Below are positions 51,512 through 62,220 of a stretch of DNA of 64,000 nt, one piece after another. Source of the stretch: Hoplostethus atlanticus (Eukaryota; Chordata; Actinopteri; Trachichthyiformes; Trachichthyidae). The position numbers and the translations under genes were made by a program. The stretch is from positions 2,487,001 to 2,551,000 of the forward strand of contig JAXDDX010000054.1 of assembly GCA_034670405.1 (NCBI GenBank). The letters run 5' to 3'. Position 1 is the stretch's first letter. Each line of letters starts with the position of its first letter. Below the pieces are notes generated by a model. It did no database searches. It was not told the origin of the DNA and worked only from the letters and a program-made list of their open reading frames with translations.

Positions 51512-51858
51512 AGATCCAGACGAAAGGGAAATCACTCTGTCCATGCTGTGCTCTTCACGCGAAGTTCTCCTTTGTGATGACGATACCACAAAGGCAGAGG
51601 TATTTGAAAAGGTATGACAATCGCCACATCCAGCAAAAACCTACTGGTGTAGGGGGGGAGGCGGGGGGGGGACGTAAAGTAATGGCCCAGCCTTTTGCAT
51701 TATAGATCCAGGTTGGTGCTGTGATTTAAGATGGGATGTCTATAAAGCACTTTTTGTTCATTTTTATGTGTCTGTGTGTTTTGATGCAGTTGTCCAACCA
51801 TCTCACGAACAAGTTGAGCGATGGTGTTAAGTGGTCCCTCAAGAAGGAACTGGCGTAA
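46079..51858 (+). CDS. C-type lectin domain plus five fibronectin type III domains, with a repeat-filled lectin loop (frameshifted as given)
   Basis: Exons: 46079-46167, 46693-48519, 48609-48860, 49109-49369, 49752-49875, 50238-50377, 50568-50825, 50990-51256, 51514-51611 and 51790-51858. The N-terminal exon is missing. The first two exons encode a C-type lectin fold: TWDRARAHCMACYKDLVTL, SYWIGLRK, WSRWANGDPLTFQNWYPGRP, then after the repeat EDPCVAMLSFGAWFEKDCLTLLSYICYE. Five FN3 modules follow (SLLLSWKPPEG, NLEWTPPVNTASYQ and similar), four on single exons with phase-1 borders and the third split. The C-terminus is LSMLCSSREVLLCDDD...WSLKKELA with no membrane helix, so the product may be secreted. 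There are many N-glycosylation sites. Between the lectin halves (about 46948-48396) is a minisatellite with indels that change frame (see findings). It is either a damaged allele or an assembly artefact. Function is unknown. Confidence 0.75.
46948..48396 (+). repeat. 9-bp minisatellite with ~99-bp higher-order unit inside a lectin exon
   Basis: About 160 copies of a nonamer of the form rTGaCmGrC (gtgacagac, gtgaccggg, gtgccagac, gtgagaggc, ctgaccggc, atgacagat). It encodes tripeptides such as VTD, VTG, VPD, VRG and MTD. An eleven-nonamer block, about 99 bp, recurs. Most frames on both strands lack stops, which creates large spurious frames on the minus strand. Confidence 0.95.
50465..50517. 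repeat. (GGAT/GATA)n tetranucleotide repeat
   Basis: Compound GGAT then GATA units in the intron before the fourth FN3 exon. Confidence 0.9.
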
Positions 51859-51884
51859 ACACACTCAGACACGCTCACACAGAA

Positions 51885-51890
51885 AATAAA
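51885..51890 (+). terminator. Polyadenylation signal AATAAA of the lectin/FN3 gene
   Basis: Hexamer 27 nt after the stop, followed by a GT-rich stretch (attgtctttgtctgttgttggg). Confidence 0.7.
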
Positions 51891-52604
51891 TATTGTTATT
51901 GTCTTTGTCTGTTGTTGGGCATTGGTGAAGGTTTTTTTTTTATGCTAAAAGTAAAAAGTAAAAGTTACTCCCCAGGAAACCATACATAAAACTGTCTGAT
52001 ATTTTGTCAAAACAATAAAAATCGCATTATACTTTTGTCTCTCTATCTTAAGTACTTTGATAAGATCATTTCTCCTATGGGAATTAGTCCAATTTTTATT
52101 GTTTTTATTTCAGTGTTGTGATTTTCTAGATGAAGCACCAGTGTTTGTCTGTTTGTATCATTTAAAGAAAATGAAATAAAATGAAATGAAATAAAAAATA
52201 AAATAAGGGACAGGGCTGCCGAGTACAGTCACAGAAATCAATAAATTGTAATTTTTGTACCCTGTTTAGTTATCTGCAGACATGACATGATTACATCCCA
52301 TGATAAAAAACACCTTGATCTGATGGCTTTGGTTGATAATCAGAAGATAATCAATTGATAAGCAACAGATAGGTCAGGTCAGGTCAGCAGATGATAACGG
52401 GGGGGGGGTGTCTCTTCTGGGTCTGAGATGATGCTACGCCCCCTGCAAGCAGGCTTAACTTGAGCTTCCTGTTAAGTGTCAGTTTGTCAGTTTATATCAC
52501 AAAATGTCAGAGCAACGCTGAAGAGAGTGTCTATAATAAAAGGAAGGGGTGGAGTGGTCACACTTCAACACTTCATATTGAGATCAAGGAGGACAAGGGG
52601 CAGA
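51891..52604. other. Intergenic/5' region between the two lectin genes
   Basis: Only about 0.7 kb separates the end of the lectin/FN3 gene from the next lectin gene in the same direction. It is AT-rich, with AAATA-type low complexity at 52167-52206. The promoter of the receptor gene should lie at about 52350-52560. Confidence 0.5.
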
Positions 52605-54866
52605 ATGGATTCGACACAGAGGACCCCAGAAGATGATGCCAATGGGGAAACGCCTGCAGGTTGGCTATAAATAGCATGTCCTGTAACAGAAAATGATTGA
52701 TTACAAAAGATTTAAACACGTTTTTTTTGTTGTTTTTATAAAGAGGAGTAGTTACGTCCTTGGTTAACAAAATGATAACGCTTTTACCGATGGGACATCT
52801 CACCCACAAGCCAGTTAGGGAACAGAAACCAATGCCAGAGAATGGTACCAAAACATCAAAAAACATAAATGAGTAAGTGTTAACCAACATTGTCTTGGTC
52901 GAAAGTAACACGGTTACTTACTAAGTTGACAGTTTACTGCTTGAAAATAACATCATGGTGATTCAGTACGTAAGTCTTTTGCTCCTTTTAATTCATGAGT
53001 TGAATGATTGCATTCCAGTTTCATCAAATGATGGCACGTGGCTGAACTTTGAGGGACAAAATCCAAACTGAGAATATGTAAAACTGTAATAAGATCCTGC
53101 AGTCAAGGTAGAGTTTTTATTTTCGATCATTTGTGGTTGTCCCCCCCCCCACGGACGTAGCATCCTGTCAAAGTTGTCAGCTGGCAATTCGAGTGACTGT
53201 TTCTGTGGTGACAATTATCGTGGTCAATGGACTTCTTTTGACTCTGGCTGTACTTGGTGAGTATTCAGTCAGTCATGCATATATACGACTGTAAAACTAC
53301 AATACATGCCTTTTTTCTGTTTACTTAAAGTGCGCCTCAACTCAACATCCTCTCCCTTTTAAACCACGAAGAAACCATCTAAAACATTGGACCCTCAATC
53401 TGACAGCGCCTCTGACAAAGGCAAAGCCAAATTGCTAAAGGATTGTGCACAACCTCTGTTATGATGTTGATTTGTTAGTCATGAGGGCAGCAGCACCGGA
53501 AACGGATCAGACCACGAAAGGCTCTGGACAGGAGTTGATGGACCGTCTGCAGCAATGGCAGAAAGACTATCGTGATCTGAGTCTGATGCTGGACAATGTC
53601 ACTCAAGGTGATTATATCACTCTTGCACTCTGTGATAATCACTCATCGCGTAACACAACTGACACCCAAACGATTTTTCCCAGGAAAAACTGACACCGAG
53701 TGTTTAGAACCGCAAATGTAAAAGCTTTCATGAACTAGGTTGAATCACTATTGTTTTGTATCAGTGGGTGATAGAGAGACAGGGAGTAACGAAAAGGGAT
53801 ATTTATTTAAAGGAAAATATCACAGATTCTGACTTTAATACGAGGGTACAATTCCTGTCCCGTTGTGTGTAGACCCCAGGTGCAGTGTGTGTCCAAAGCG
53901 GTGGCTGTGGTGGAGGCGTCGCTGCTACTTCTTCTCGGTGGAATGGGAGAAAAACCTTCAGTGGAGTGAGAGCGCCAAGTTCTGCCAGAGACACAACAGC
54001 AGCTTGGCTGTGATTAAAGACCTTGCCGAGATGGTACGGTGCACAGTGGGAGAAAATGTACTTTTCCCAACAGGCCACCAGGGCGGCAGTCAAGACCACT
54101 TTAGTCAAGTCCAAGTCAATTCCAAGACCAGGTCCAAAGAGGGTCTAGACCAAGTCAAGATAGGCAATAAACAGTGTACACGTCTTTCCAAATATAAAAA
54201 TAATGCTTCAGGGGTTTCTTAAGCATCCACAGAGATCTACTAGATCTGCAGGGGCATTTTGACCGATTGGAAATGATTTTCATGCCAAAATTAGATATCC
54301 TCCTTCCACATCCTAAACTGAGGTGCTTATCTTACAAAATAGTGTCATTCTAGAGGATGTATCATCTGTGTTTTTGAAATATTCAACAGTAAACATCAGG
54401 TAGCGTTTTTGGTCCAAATTGAATTTTGGGAATGAAGCCCTCTAAATTTTCCCACTGCTCCCAGGAATTTATTCAAGATGTGATGAAGACGTTCCCCCAG
54501 TTCCCCTTCCTGTGGGTGGGACTGACGGACTCCAAGGAGGAGGGGAGGTGGGTATGGTGGGACGGGACTGATCTCCAGCACTACATGGCGTGAGTCTATA
54601 TCAGCCAGTCAACAGGCTTAAAATTTAAAATGGCATCTTTCACATCACTATCATCTAATGCATCGATCAAATCTGGTTCAAGTCGGCTTGTCACAATCTT
54701 GTACTGTCCTTATTGTCCTCTCTCAATTCCTCTGTGTGTGTGTTGAAGGGTGAAGGTGGAGTGGGACGCTGAGGACAGGGACTGTGCAGACCTGAGGGGG
54801 GGCGGGAGTCTCTTCGCGGTGGACTGTGAGGCCTACGGACCGTGGGTTTGTAACAAGGAGTCCTGA
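52605..54866 (+). CDS. Type II transmembrane C-type lectin-like receptor
   Basis: Six exons: 52605-52659, 53161-53256, 53479-53607, 53873-54033, 54465-54589 and 54749-54866. They join in phase to 227 residues. An 18-residue cytoplasmic part (MDSTQRTPEDDANGETPA) has no tyrosine, hence no ITIM. A single membrane helix (VTVSVVTIIVVNGLLLTLAVL) has an Arg at its inner edge. A short helical stalk with an N-glycosylation site (NVT) follows, then a C-type lectin-like domain: CSVCPKRWLWWRRRCYFFS, WSESAKFCQRHNSSLAVI, FLWVGLTDSKEEGRWVWWDG, DCADLRGGGSLFAVDCEA, WVCNKES. The EPN and WND calcium-site motifs are absent, as in NK-type receptors, so protein and not sugar ligands are likely. This is inferred. 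Human 17p13.1 also holds ASGR1/2 and CLEC10A, but orthology is not shown. Confidence 0.85.
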
Positions 54867-56072
54867 CAGACAAAGGTGGATGGTGGCTGGATGAATGCAG
54901 CAGGATGAACAGCGTATTGATTTACCAAAGAGCAAAAAAATAAGTAAAATACTGAATGTGTTTTACCTTTTCCATCCGAACAATGTTAAATATAGTTAAC
55001 GGTTATGAACATGCTTGGCCCTGGACCACACATGACCCTGAACGCCCTGAGGTTCATGTGTTTGTAAATGTGTGACAGCACAGCCGATGCTGGGGATGTG
55101 TGATCTCAAATTCACTATAAGCTACACTCAATCTGACACATCTACTGTGGCTTTCACACTCTCACATATATAAATAGATTCCTCGTTGAACTGTTGCGTT
55201 TACCGCTTTCTATTCGGAAAGTTAAGCGTTGTAAAGGGAAGAAGGGAAAGTGAAAATGTCAGAACAGCTTTTATCAAGAGATCCATATCAGGGAAGAGAT
55301 AAGTTGATATGTGGGCGGTTTATAACTAACAGTTTAGATTAGTCTTTCAAACTTTCAAAGCTTTTATTTTGTTTGTTTTTTTATATATAAGGTAGAAATG
55401 TTAATAATAAAATAAGTGACATTCACAAACATATATTACTGTACATTTAACTTTCTTGGACAGTCTCACCTCATATTCTAGTTTATTATATCAACCGTGT
55501 AGAAATATGTATTCTATATTCTTCAAGGTCTAAACATATCTCCAGTGGTATCAGTGTTATTCGTTTCACGGTTGGACATTTTTATTAAGAGTGAGTGGGT
55601 GATTGTGTATATCAATAACTGCTTGGTAGCCAAGAACAGTAGCACTTTGATTATAATAATAATAATACTTAATTTCTATAGAAAAAGTTATTAAATTACA
55701 CACACACACATATATATATATATAAATATACACACATATAAGACATACATAGAAAAAGTGTGTGTTCATTTTTTTGTTGTTCGAACATTTTAGAATGTTC
55801 TAGTTCAGTCTTCATCCATCTGTCTACTAGGGTTTGGGGTCAGTTCAGGACTGAAATGTGAACTTTTTCTCAGAAATTTCATCCAGTGAGGATGACTTGA
55901 ATTTGGTAATATCACATGTTCATTTGATCAGGAGAATTCCAGTCAAATTCAAAGAAATTCATGTGATTTCCCTCCATATTATAGTCGGAGGTTGTCAAGA
56001 ATCTTAAATCCATCAAATTTCAGTGAAATTTAAATTTCAGTTTTTCCAAGGGTCCAATAAGAAGAATGAATC
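54867..56072. other. Convergent 3' region between lectin receptor and SPRY gene
   Basis: AT-rich, with a CA/TA microsatellite at 55700-55736. No exon was recognised. It contains the 3'UTRs of both convergent genes. Confidence 0.5.
55406..55411 (+). terminator. Possible polyadenylation signal AATAAA for the lectin receptor gene
   Basis: First canonical hexamer after the stop (540 nt). Confidence 0.4.
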
Positions 56073-57922
56073 TCAATTTACTGCGATTTGGCGCGGTGGG
56101 AGGATGGTCATGAGTGTGCGCCCATCCAGAGGGGCAAACATTGGGTACAGCTTTCCTCTGAAGGTTCCGGTGAAGGTGTAGATGTGGGACTTCGCCTCGG
56201 CGTTGTAGAAGGAGATCTGGCCCTCTTCGTAGTCTAGGTAGATGCCCATGCGACGCGGCACGAGGCCCACGGGCAGCTGCGTCTCTGGCTTGGTGCAGGC
56301 ATAAAACTGGTGCGTGCTGCGCCACAGGGCCCAGTAGCCGTGCTTTGGGGTCATGGGGAAACGGCCGTGGCGCTTGGAGTCAGCGGTGGTCAGTCCAACG
56401 CGCCAGTAGCCGTTGTTGGCGATGTTCACCTCCCAGTAGTGGCGGCCTCTGGCGTAACCCTCCCAGGCGAGCACACAGGGCCAGCTGTCGAAGCGCTGGG
56501 GGCTGTAAGGCAGGTCGGACTCAGAGATCGCCTCCTGGACCTTGCGCTGGTCGTCCGACAGCAGCAGCCACGGGTGGCTGGTCACCGGGTCGAGAACCAC
56601 ATCCGCTGGGAGGATAATGACAGACGGTCAGCACAAATGGGCTCATGGTTTTGTGAACGTGGTGTGTGTATGAAGACGAGGAAATGCTATGATAAACCAA
56701 CCAGGGGGTTCACTATTCACAATGTAAGTTTATCTTACCTGCTGCGCTGGAAATCCAACTCCACACTGAAAATAGAAAACAGACGTTACATTCAGGCTCT
56801 TGGGATCCTAATGATTTAGGGAAATGTTTTCTTATACCAGAGAATGAACACGCACCAGAGTTGGGGATGTATCTTGGGATTCCTGCTATCCAGGTCCGCT
56901 GCTTTGCCAGTAACCACAACTGTGGAATTGTCTGAAAACACAGAAACAACTAATTCCTTAGTTGTGCTCTCCTTCCTGACAGTTTTGTTGGCACGTGTAG
57001 AGTTTCCCCTATATTTCTTTTTGTAGAGGTAAGATTTCACCTCAAAACGTTTTATTCAGACAGAAATTCGGAGGAAATAAGACTCTTACAACTTCAAAAG
57101 ACCATTTAGAGTAAAAAAAATAAAATCATTTTGCAAATATTACCTAGCATGGTGGGTGATGATTTTCCATTAACTGCTCTATCCTTCCCCATTGGAAGAT
57201 AACACAGGCTGATCAGGTAATAACTGGTTACAGGAGACTCATTGTACCGTTAGAGTCGGTATGAAAGGTTTATTGCCAGGTATAAATAACGCCAGCCGCC
57301 TCACTATTTGTGCCAGCCGTTCTTACTGTTTATTTAAGAGTTGGCATCATCTAGCATCCACTATTCTTAACAAAAGTAGCCCCTTCAGAGCCCCTGTCTC
57401 ATTCAATGTCCCAACTATCTATACTAAAGTCATTTAAAGTACTTATTTGTGTCCTAACCTTAAACATACTGAAACTAGAGACCAACCAGACCGTATCTGA
57501 AGATAGTGAATCTGCTGAGTCTCCGCTGCTATCAGGTCAGCGACACTGATGCGAGTAGGTTATCGGTCCAAGGGCAGATCACGGCCATATAAATTGATTT
57601 CTGCTATCGTTTAACACGCATCCAAAGACCAGGGTTCGCTCTAATCTTTGTGAATCAGTTTACCGCTGGTTACGCAAAGCTATTTCATAACTTGGGATGT
57701 TCATACAAACAGACACATAGTAACCCCTGACCCTCGATTCACCTTTTATTAGTGTCTTCAATTTTGAGTGGGTTTTTGCAATGGATGTTTTTAGACAAAG
57801 AGTTTAAATTTCCAAATTGAGACATCCACCATTTGAAACCACTATACAGGGAGGGGTTCAACAGGGTGGATGCTTCCTGAAAAGGAGGGGGCTTGAACCT
57901 GGACACTCGGGTTGAAGTGTCC

Positions 57923-57957
<35 letters not shown>

Positions 57958-60900
57958 TCACCATGCTGTCCTCCTTGAGCAGCGACCAGGTGATGAACTC
58001 CAGCAGAGGCAGCAGGTTGACCAGCCTTTTCTTCTTCAGGCCCAGATGACGCAGCACTTTCCCCAGCTCCTCGTTCGGCACGCCACAGCTCTGAACACAC
58101 ACACACACACACACACAAGTCTGACGTCAACTGCGTGATCTCACAGCGTTTCATTCCACAATCACAGATCCACTTTTTTGAAAAACGACACCTATTCTGA
58201 CAAAATGATCGCTGGCATGGACATGTTTACTGTTCCACAGCCTTTAAACACATTTAATAATTAAATGTGATTGTTAACTTGAATACATCGTTTTTAATAT
58301 CAGAAATGGTGCTCTCTCCTTATTCTTCTACAATTGTGCTTTCTTGGGAAGTTCTCCACATCCTTGACGGTTGTAATGTTTCAACAGTGTTTTCTCAAAA
58401 TGGATACGGAGTGTTTTGGCATGAAACCCTTCATCTCATTTTCCATTGGACTCTGTCCTCCGATTGTCATTTGATCTTTTATGCCAGATAGCGGGCGGTC
58501 CGAACTTGATTACACTTGGCTAAGTAGTGCATCATTGAAATGCAATAATGTGTCCTCCTGTAATTTATTGGAAGCCTTTTTCCTAAAGGCCTCACCTCTG
58601 AAGCCACCTGCAGCTCCCTGGCCCACTCCATAATCCTCATTTGTACGTCCTCTTTGGTGCCCAGTTGTTGCTCTTCCTCTTTATCTTCACGACTCTCTGT
58701 CACCCAGGTGGCCTCTTTCAGTAGCTGAGGACACAGAGGAGTAGTTGTAGTTCAGTATGGTTGATTGTTCCTGCCTCACTCCATTTTAAATGACTTTTGC
58801 CTGTATATATAGAAATAGGTTTTTATCTAATGATGAAAATGAAATGGCAGAGATGTTTCATAATATATCGGGTTGAAAAATCTCATCTCCATTTTAACGC
58901 ATTTAGTTGATGTTCGTATCCATCGCGGCAGCATCACAGACACTCAGGACACACATGGTGGAAACACATGGACTGTTGTCGGGATTGTACCTGCGACCTT
59001 TCAGTTACAGGACAGTCTCCGACCACAGCCTCCACCCTACCACGTATCCCATGATGTATACTGACTTTGTCGATGTGGTTGAGTTCGCTGGCCCATTCCA
59101 GGATTAGCTTCCTGCTCTCCTCCAGGCTGCGCTCAGTACGCCGGTCTGAACTCTGGGCCTCTCTCCTACTGGAGCCCTCGCCCGGCTCATCGCTGCCCTT
59201 CAGCAACAATACACAACAGTGTTAATCAGCATCATACGCTCTTGGTAACGTAATGATATGGTGTGTAGCCATCGCCAATAGGTAACTGAAAAATAGCTGA
59301 TGTTGACAGTCGTTCGTTTTTTAAAATCGCCCCACCAGACCCTTATATGACATCCTTGTAAAAGCGTCTCCTGTGGCTCTGTAACCATGACAGCATCCGT
59401 CAGATAGACGCTATGTGATCCCACCCTCCCTGCCCAGGTGCAGTAGGTGATTTACTGTAGCTGGGCTGTAAAAAAGTCAACAACGTGTGTCCTATCAGCC
59501 TGCGCCCATCCACTTAGCTGTGTCATCGCTCACTGGACATTCAACCAAGTCATCGTTTCCCATAGCGACGCTTATCCAGTCTCTACAGGCGGTCGTAAAT
59601 GCTCATCCACGTGTTTTTACCTCAGAGGAGAAACCTCCTAATCATGGGTATTAAAGTGAACCGTTGCACATTTTCAAGCTTTACCTGCACCTATGAACCT
59701 TTAACAAGGTAAAATGATCGACCATAATGGGTTACGCCACCTAGTTTTCTATACTGGTCAGTCTCATGCTCCTTTCTGGACCAATGACCTCTCACCTATT
59801 TCCGGAAGGTTATGGAAAAATGGGGCAAACCCTGATCAACGCCTGTAGTTCCTTGTCTATTTCCTCGTGACTACAGTTCATGCACATTAGCCCCACTCAG
59901 CCGCATACATTTCTGTACAGTCTATTTCCTTGTTCTTTGCCAGAAAACTTGAATTTATTGCCAGTATTGATTAAGAATGAATGAATTAAGAATGCATTTT
60001 GTCACAAATATGCTCTACAATTCATTTTGTTTTACACTGAAATTGGCCACCAAGTGAATCATTTCATTCATGGTCCTATGACAAGTAGTCAAACCTTAAA
60101 AATGATTTATAAAATGTCAGTAATGCCTGAAAATAATAAAAATAGACTGATAATAGAATAAACCATTATAATATACAGTACTGTGCAAAAGTCTTGGGCA
60201 CATCTAAAAAGAAATCTGTAAAGTGAAGATCTTTTCAAAAATAAGGAAATTAAAAGTTTCTAAATATCAAAAAATGTACTATAAAGAGCAGAAAACACTA
60301 ATACAAAAAAATGCCCTCACATGTCAATATACTTGCACCTGATCTGAAAGAGCACTGAGAGCAAATAAAGTCCTAGATCTGTCTGTAGTTTTCCCTTCCT
60401 TCCTCCCTTCATTCCTTCCCTCTTTCCTTCCCTCCTTCTCTCTCTACCTTGCAGATGTGGTCCACCTGTTCCTTCCAGTGTTTGATGAACAGGACACACT
60501 CCTGAAGGCTGTGCAGGTTCTTGATACTGTTCTGACGAGGATGTTGCTGCAGGACACATGACAGGTCAGACACTGATGGTCACAGAGAAATATCAAAAAC
60601 AACCAAACAAATAAATATAGTGGATGAATCCATAACCATGTTGTAAAAAGATGTGTGTGTGTAATCTACCGGTGTTTGTGGGATCTCGCTGCTGATCTTG
60701 ATGTGCCTGCTGGGGGCCGAGCTATGGGCCTGGGCGCTCTCCTTAGGCAGGATCCAGCGTACTGCCCCGATGGAGCTGCTCTGGGTGGTGCTCTCCAGCT
60801 GCAGCTCGGCCTTCGGCTCTGGGAGGGCAGAGATGTAGAGGAGGATGACGTTCAGCTAGCTCAGTCACTACGAATGTGGCTTTACACAACTGATGGTCTC

Positions 60901-61253
60901 TTTCAACAGAGGAATGAGCGAGCACGGTATATGAATGAAGAAGGAGAGTTAACCTTTCTTTGATGTGAGACACAGAAAGTAATCAAAGTTGGATGACGAA
61001 GGAGCCTCTCATTGCCACCATTGGCTTTGAAGTGTCTCACAACCAAGCATATACAGTAGCAATCTAAGCTGGGCTTGATATCAAATTAATCTAATAGCTA
61101 TATGGGCCCCTTTCTCCCACACCAGGCAGACCTGATCAGAGCAGAGGTTGCAAATCTATGTTTGCAACAATATAGCAACCGGCAGTAGCTGGACAAAAAA
61201 AACAACCTACTTGTTCTTGTCGTCAGAATACTCTTCATCTCAATATGTGCCAT
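56073..61253 (-). CDS. PRY/SPRY (B30.2) domain protein with helical N-terminal region
   Basis: Minus-strand exons: 61253-61211 (start, MAHIEMKSILTTRT), 60818-60670, 60546-60448, 59197-59066, 58724-58596, 58090-57962, probably 56765-56739, and 56605-56073. The first six join in phase, with lengths 43, 149, 99, 132, 129 and 129 nt. The link between 57962 and 56765 is unresolved and may hold one more small exon. The C-terminal exon is a full B30.2 domain: LDPVTSHPWLLLS, RFDSWPCVLAWEG, GRHYWEV, FYACTKPETQLP, RRMGIYLDYEEGQISFYN. Upstream exons encode repeated amphipathic helices ending in similar cores (FIKHWKEQV, ILEWASELN, IMEWARELQ, FITWSLLKE). No RING, B-box or transmembrane segment was seen. 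The B30.2 part is most like TRIM/butyrophilin proteins. Function is unknown; B30.2 domains bind proteins and are frequent in fish immune families. Confidence 0.8.
57924..57957. repeat. (TG)n microsatellite abutting a SPRY-gene exon
   Basis: TG run ending 4 bp from the exon at 57962-58090. A second CA run at 58095-58119 abuts the other side of the same exon. Confidence 0.95.
58900..59050 (-). mobile_element. Possible tRNA-derived SINE fragment
   Basis: On the minus strand a B-box-like ggtcgcaggtacaatccc follows ggtcggagactgtcctg, the order seen in fish tRNA-SINEs. The A-box is degraded. It directly abuts the SPRY-gene exon at 59066. Confidence 0.4.
59948..60312 (+). repeat. Local direct duplication, copy 1
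   Basis: About 365 bp nearly identical to 61463-61834. It includes the left end of a Tc1/mariner-like MITE (from 60174) but lacks its right end. It is intronic in the SPRY gene. Confidence 0.9.
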
Positions 61254-61462
61254 CTGGATTCCTGTGAAAAGGGGGAAACATTTTTTAAAAAAGATGCATG
61301 AAGCTGTAAAGTGATGAATCACTGACAATACAAAACCGTAATACAAAACCTATATAAATAGGATATAAAATAATAATATATAATATAATGATAATATAAT
61401 ATAATAATAAAATAATAAAATATATATTACATGCAACAGACCTGATTCTCTAACATAGAAAC

Positions 61463-61834
61463 CTTGAATTTATTGCCAATATTGATTAAGAATGAATGAA
61501 TTAAGAATGCATTTTGTTACAAATATGCTCTACAATTCATTTTGTTTTACACTGAAATTGGCCACCAAGTGAATAATTTCATTCATGGTCCTATGACAAG
61601 TAGTCAAACCTTAAAAATGATTTATAAAATGTCAGTAATGCCTGAAAATAAGACTGATAAAAATAGACTGATAATAGAATAAACCATTATAATATACAGT
61701 ACTGTGCAAAAGTCTTGGGCACATCTAAAAATAAATCTGTAAAGTGAAGATCTTTTCAAAAATAAGGAAATTAAAAGTTTCTAAATATCAAAAAATGTAC
61801 TATAAAGAGCAGGAAAACACTAATACAAAAAAAT
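61463..61834 (+). repeat. Local direct duplication, copy 2
   Basis: Second copy of the 59948-60312 segment in the same orientation, about 1.15 kb away. It differs by few substitutions and a small insertion (agactgataaa) near 61650. Confidence 0.9.
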
Positions 61835-61889
61835 TAAACATCTAAAACCAAATTTATATTAAAAAAAAAGACTTTTGCACAGTACTGTA
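61695..61889. mobile_element. Tc1/mariner-like MITE with intact inverted termini
   Basis: It begins TAcagtactgtgcaaaagtctt and ends aagacttttgcacagtactgTA. This is an exact 18-20 bp inverted terminal repeat with a TA on each side, the target duplication of Tc1/mariner transposases. The ~190 bp interior has no coding capacity. It lies upstream of the SPRY-gene start codon. Confidence 0.85.
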
Positions 61890-62220
61890 CATACATCCAA
61901 CATGCCCACAACACAAAATCATCTATACTAAATATGTATCAGACATCAAAATAATGAAAAATACATCTCAGAAAATCAAAAATGAAATATATTAGTTACA
62001 CATTAAGTTGTCTCAGATATGCTGAATAATCTTTTGAGTCATCATTTAATTATGACACTGCAGAAACACCCTGACTTCATGAGGACGTCGTCCTACCTTC
62101 TGCTGGAGGGAGAGCTCTGCTGGTTGAGACGTCTGGGCAGCACTGGGCGACCGGCGCTGTACAGCCAACCTATTTGTTCCTCTCTGCTTCTCCCTGAGCT
62201 TTGGACTTTTTTTATGGTCG

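Larger units (their letters stand above)
61254..62220 (-). promoter_or_regulatory. SPRY-gene 5'UTR exon and promoter region
   Basis: An acceptor (cccttttcacag|gaatccag) precedes the ATG by 8 nt. A candidate upstream noncoding exon ends at the donor agcagaag|gtagga near 62098. The intervening intron carries the MITE and duplication copy 2. Confidence 0.45.

Noticed and set aside
56816..57040. Minus-strand frame containing DNSTVVVTGKAADLDSRN as a possible linking exon of the SPRY gene.
   Set aside because: No combination of its donor and acceptor sites keeps the phase required by the 27-nt exon and the B30.2 exon, so it was left out; cDNA would decide.
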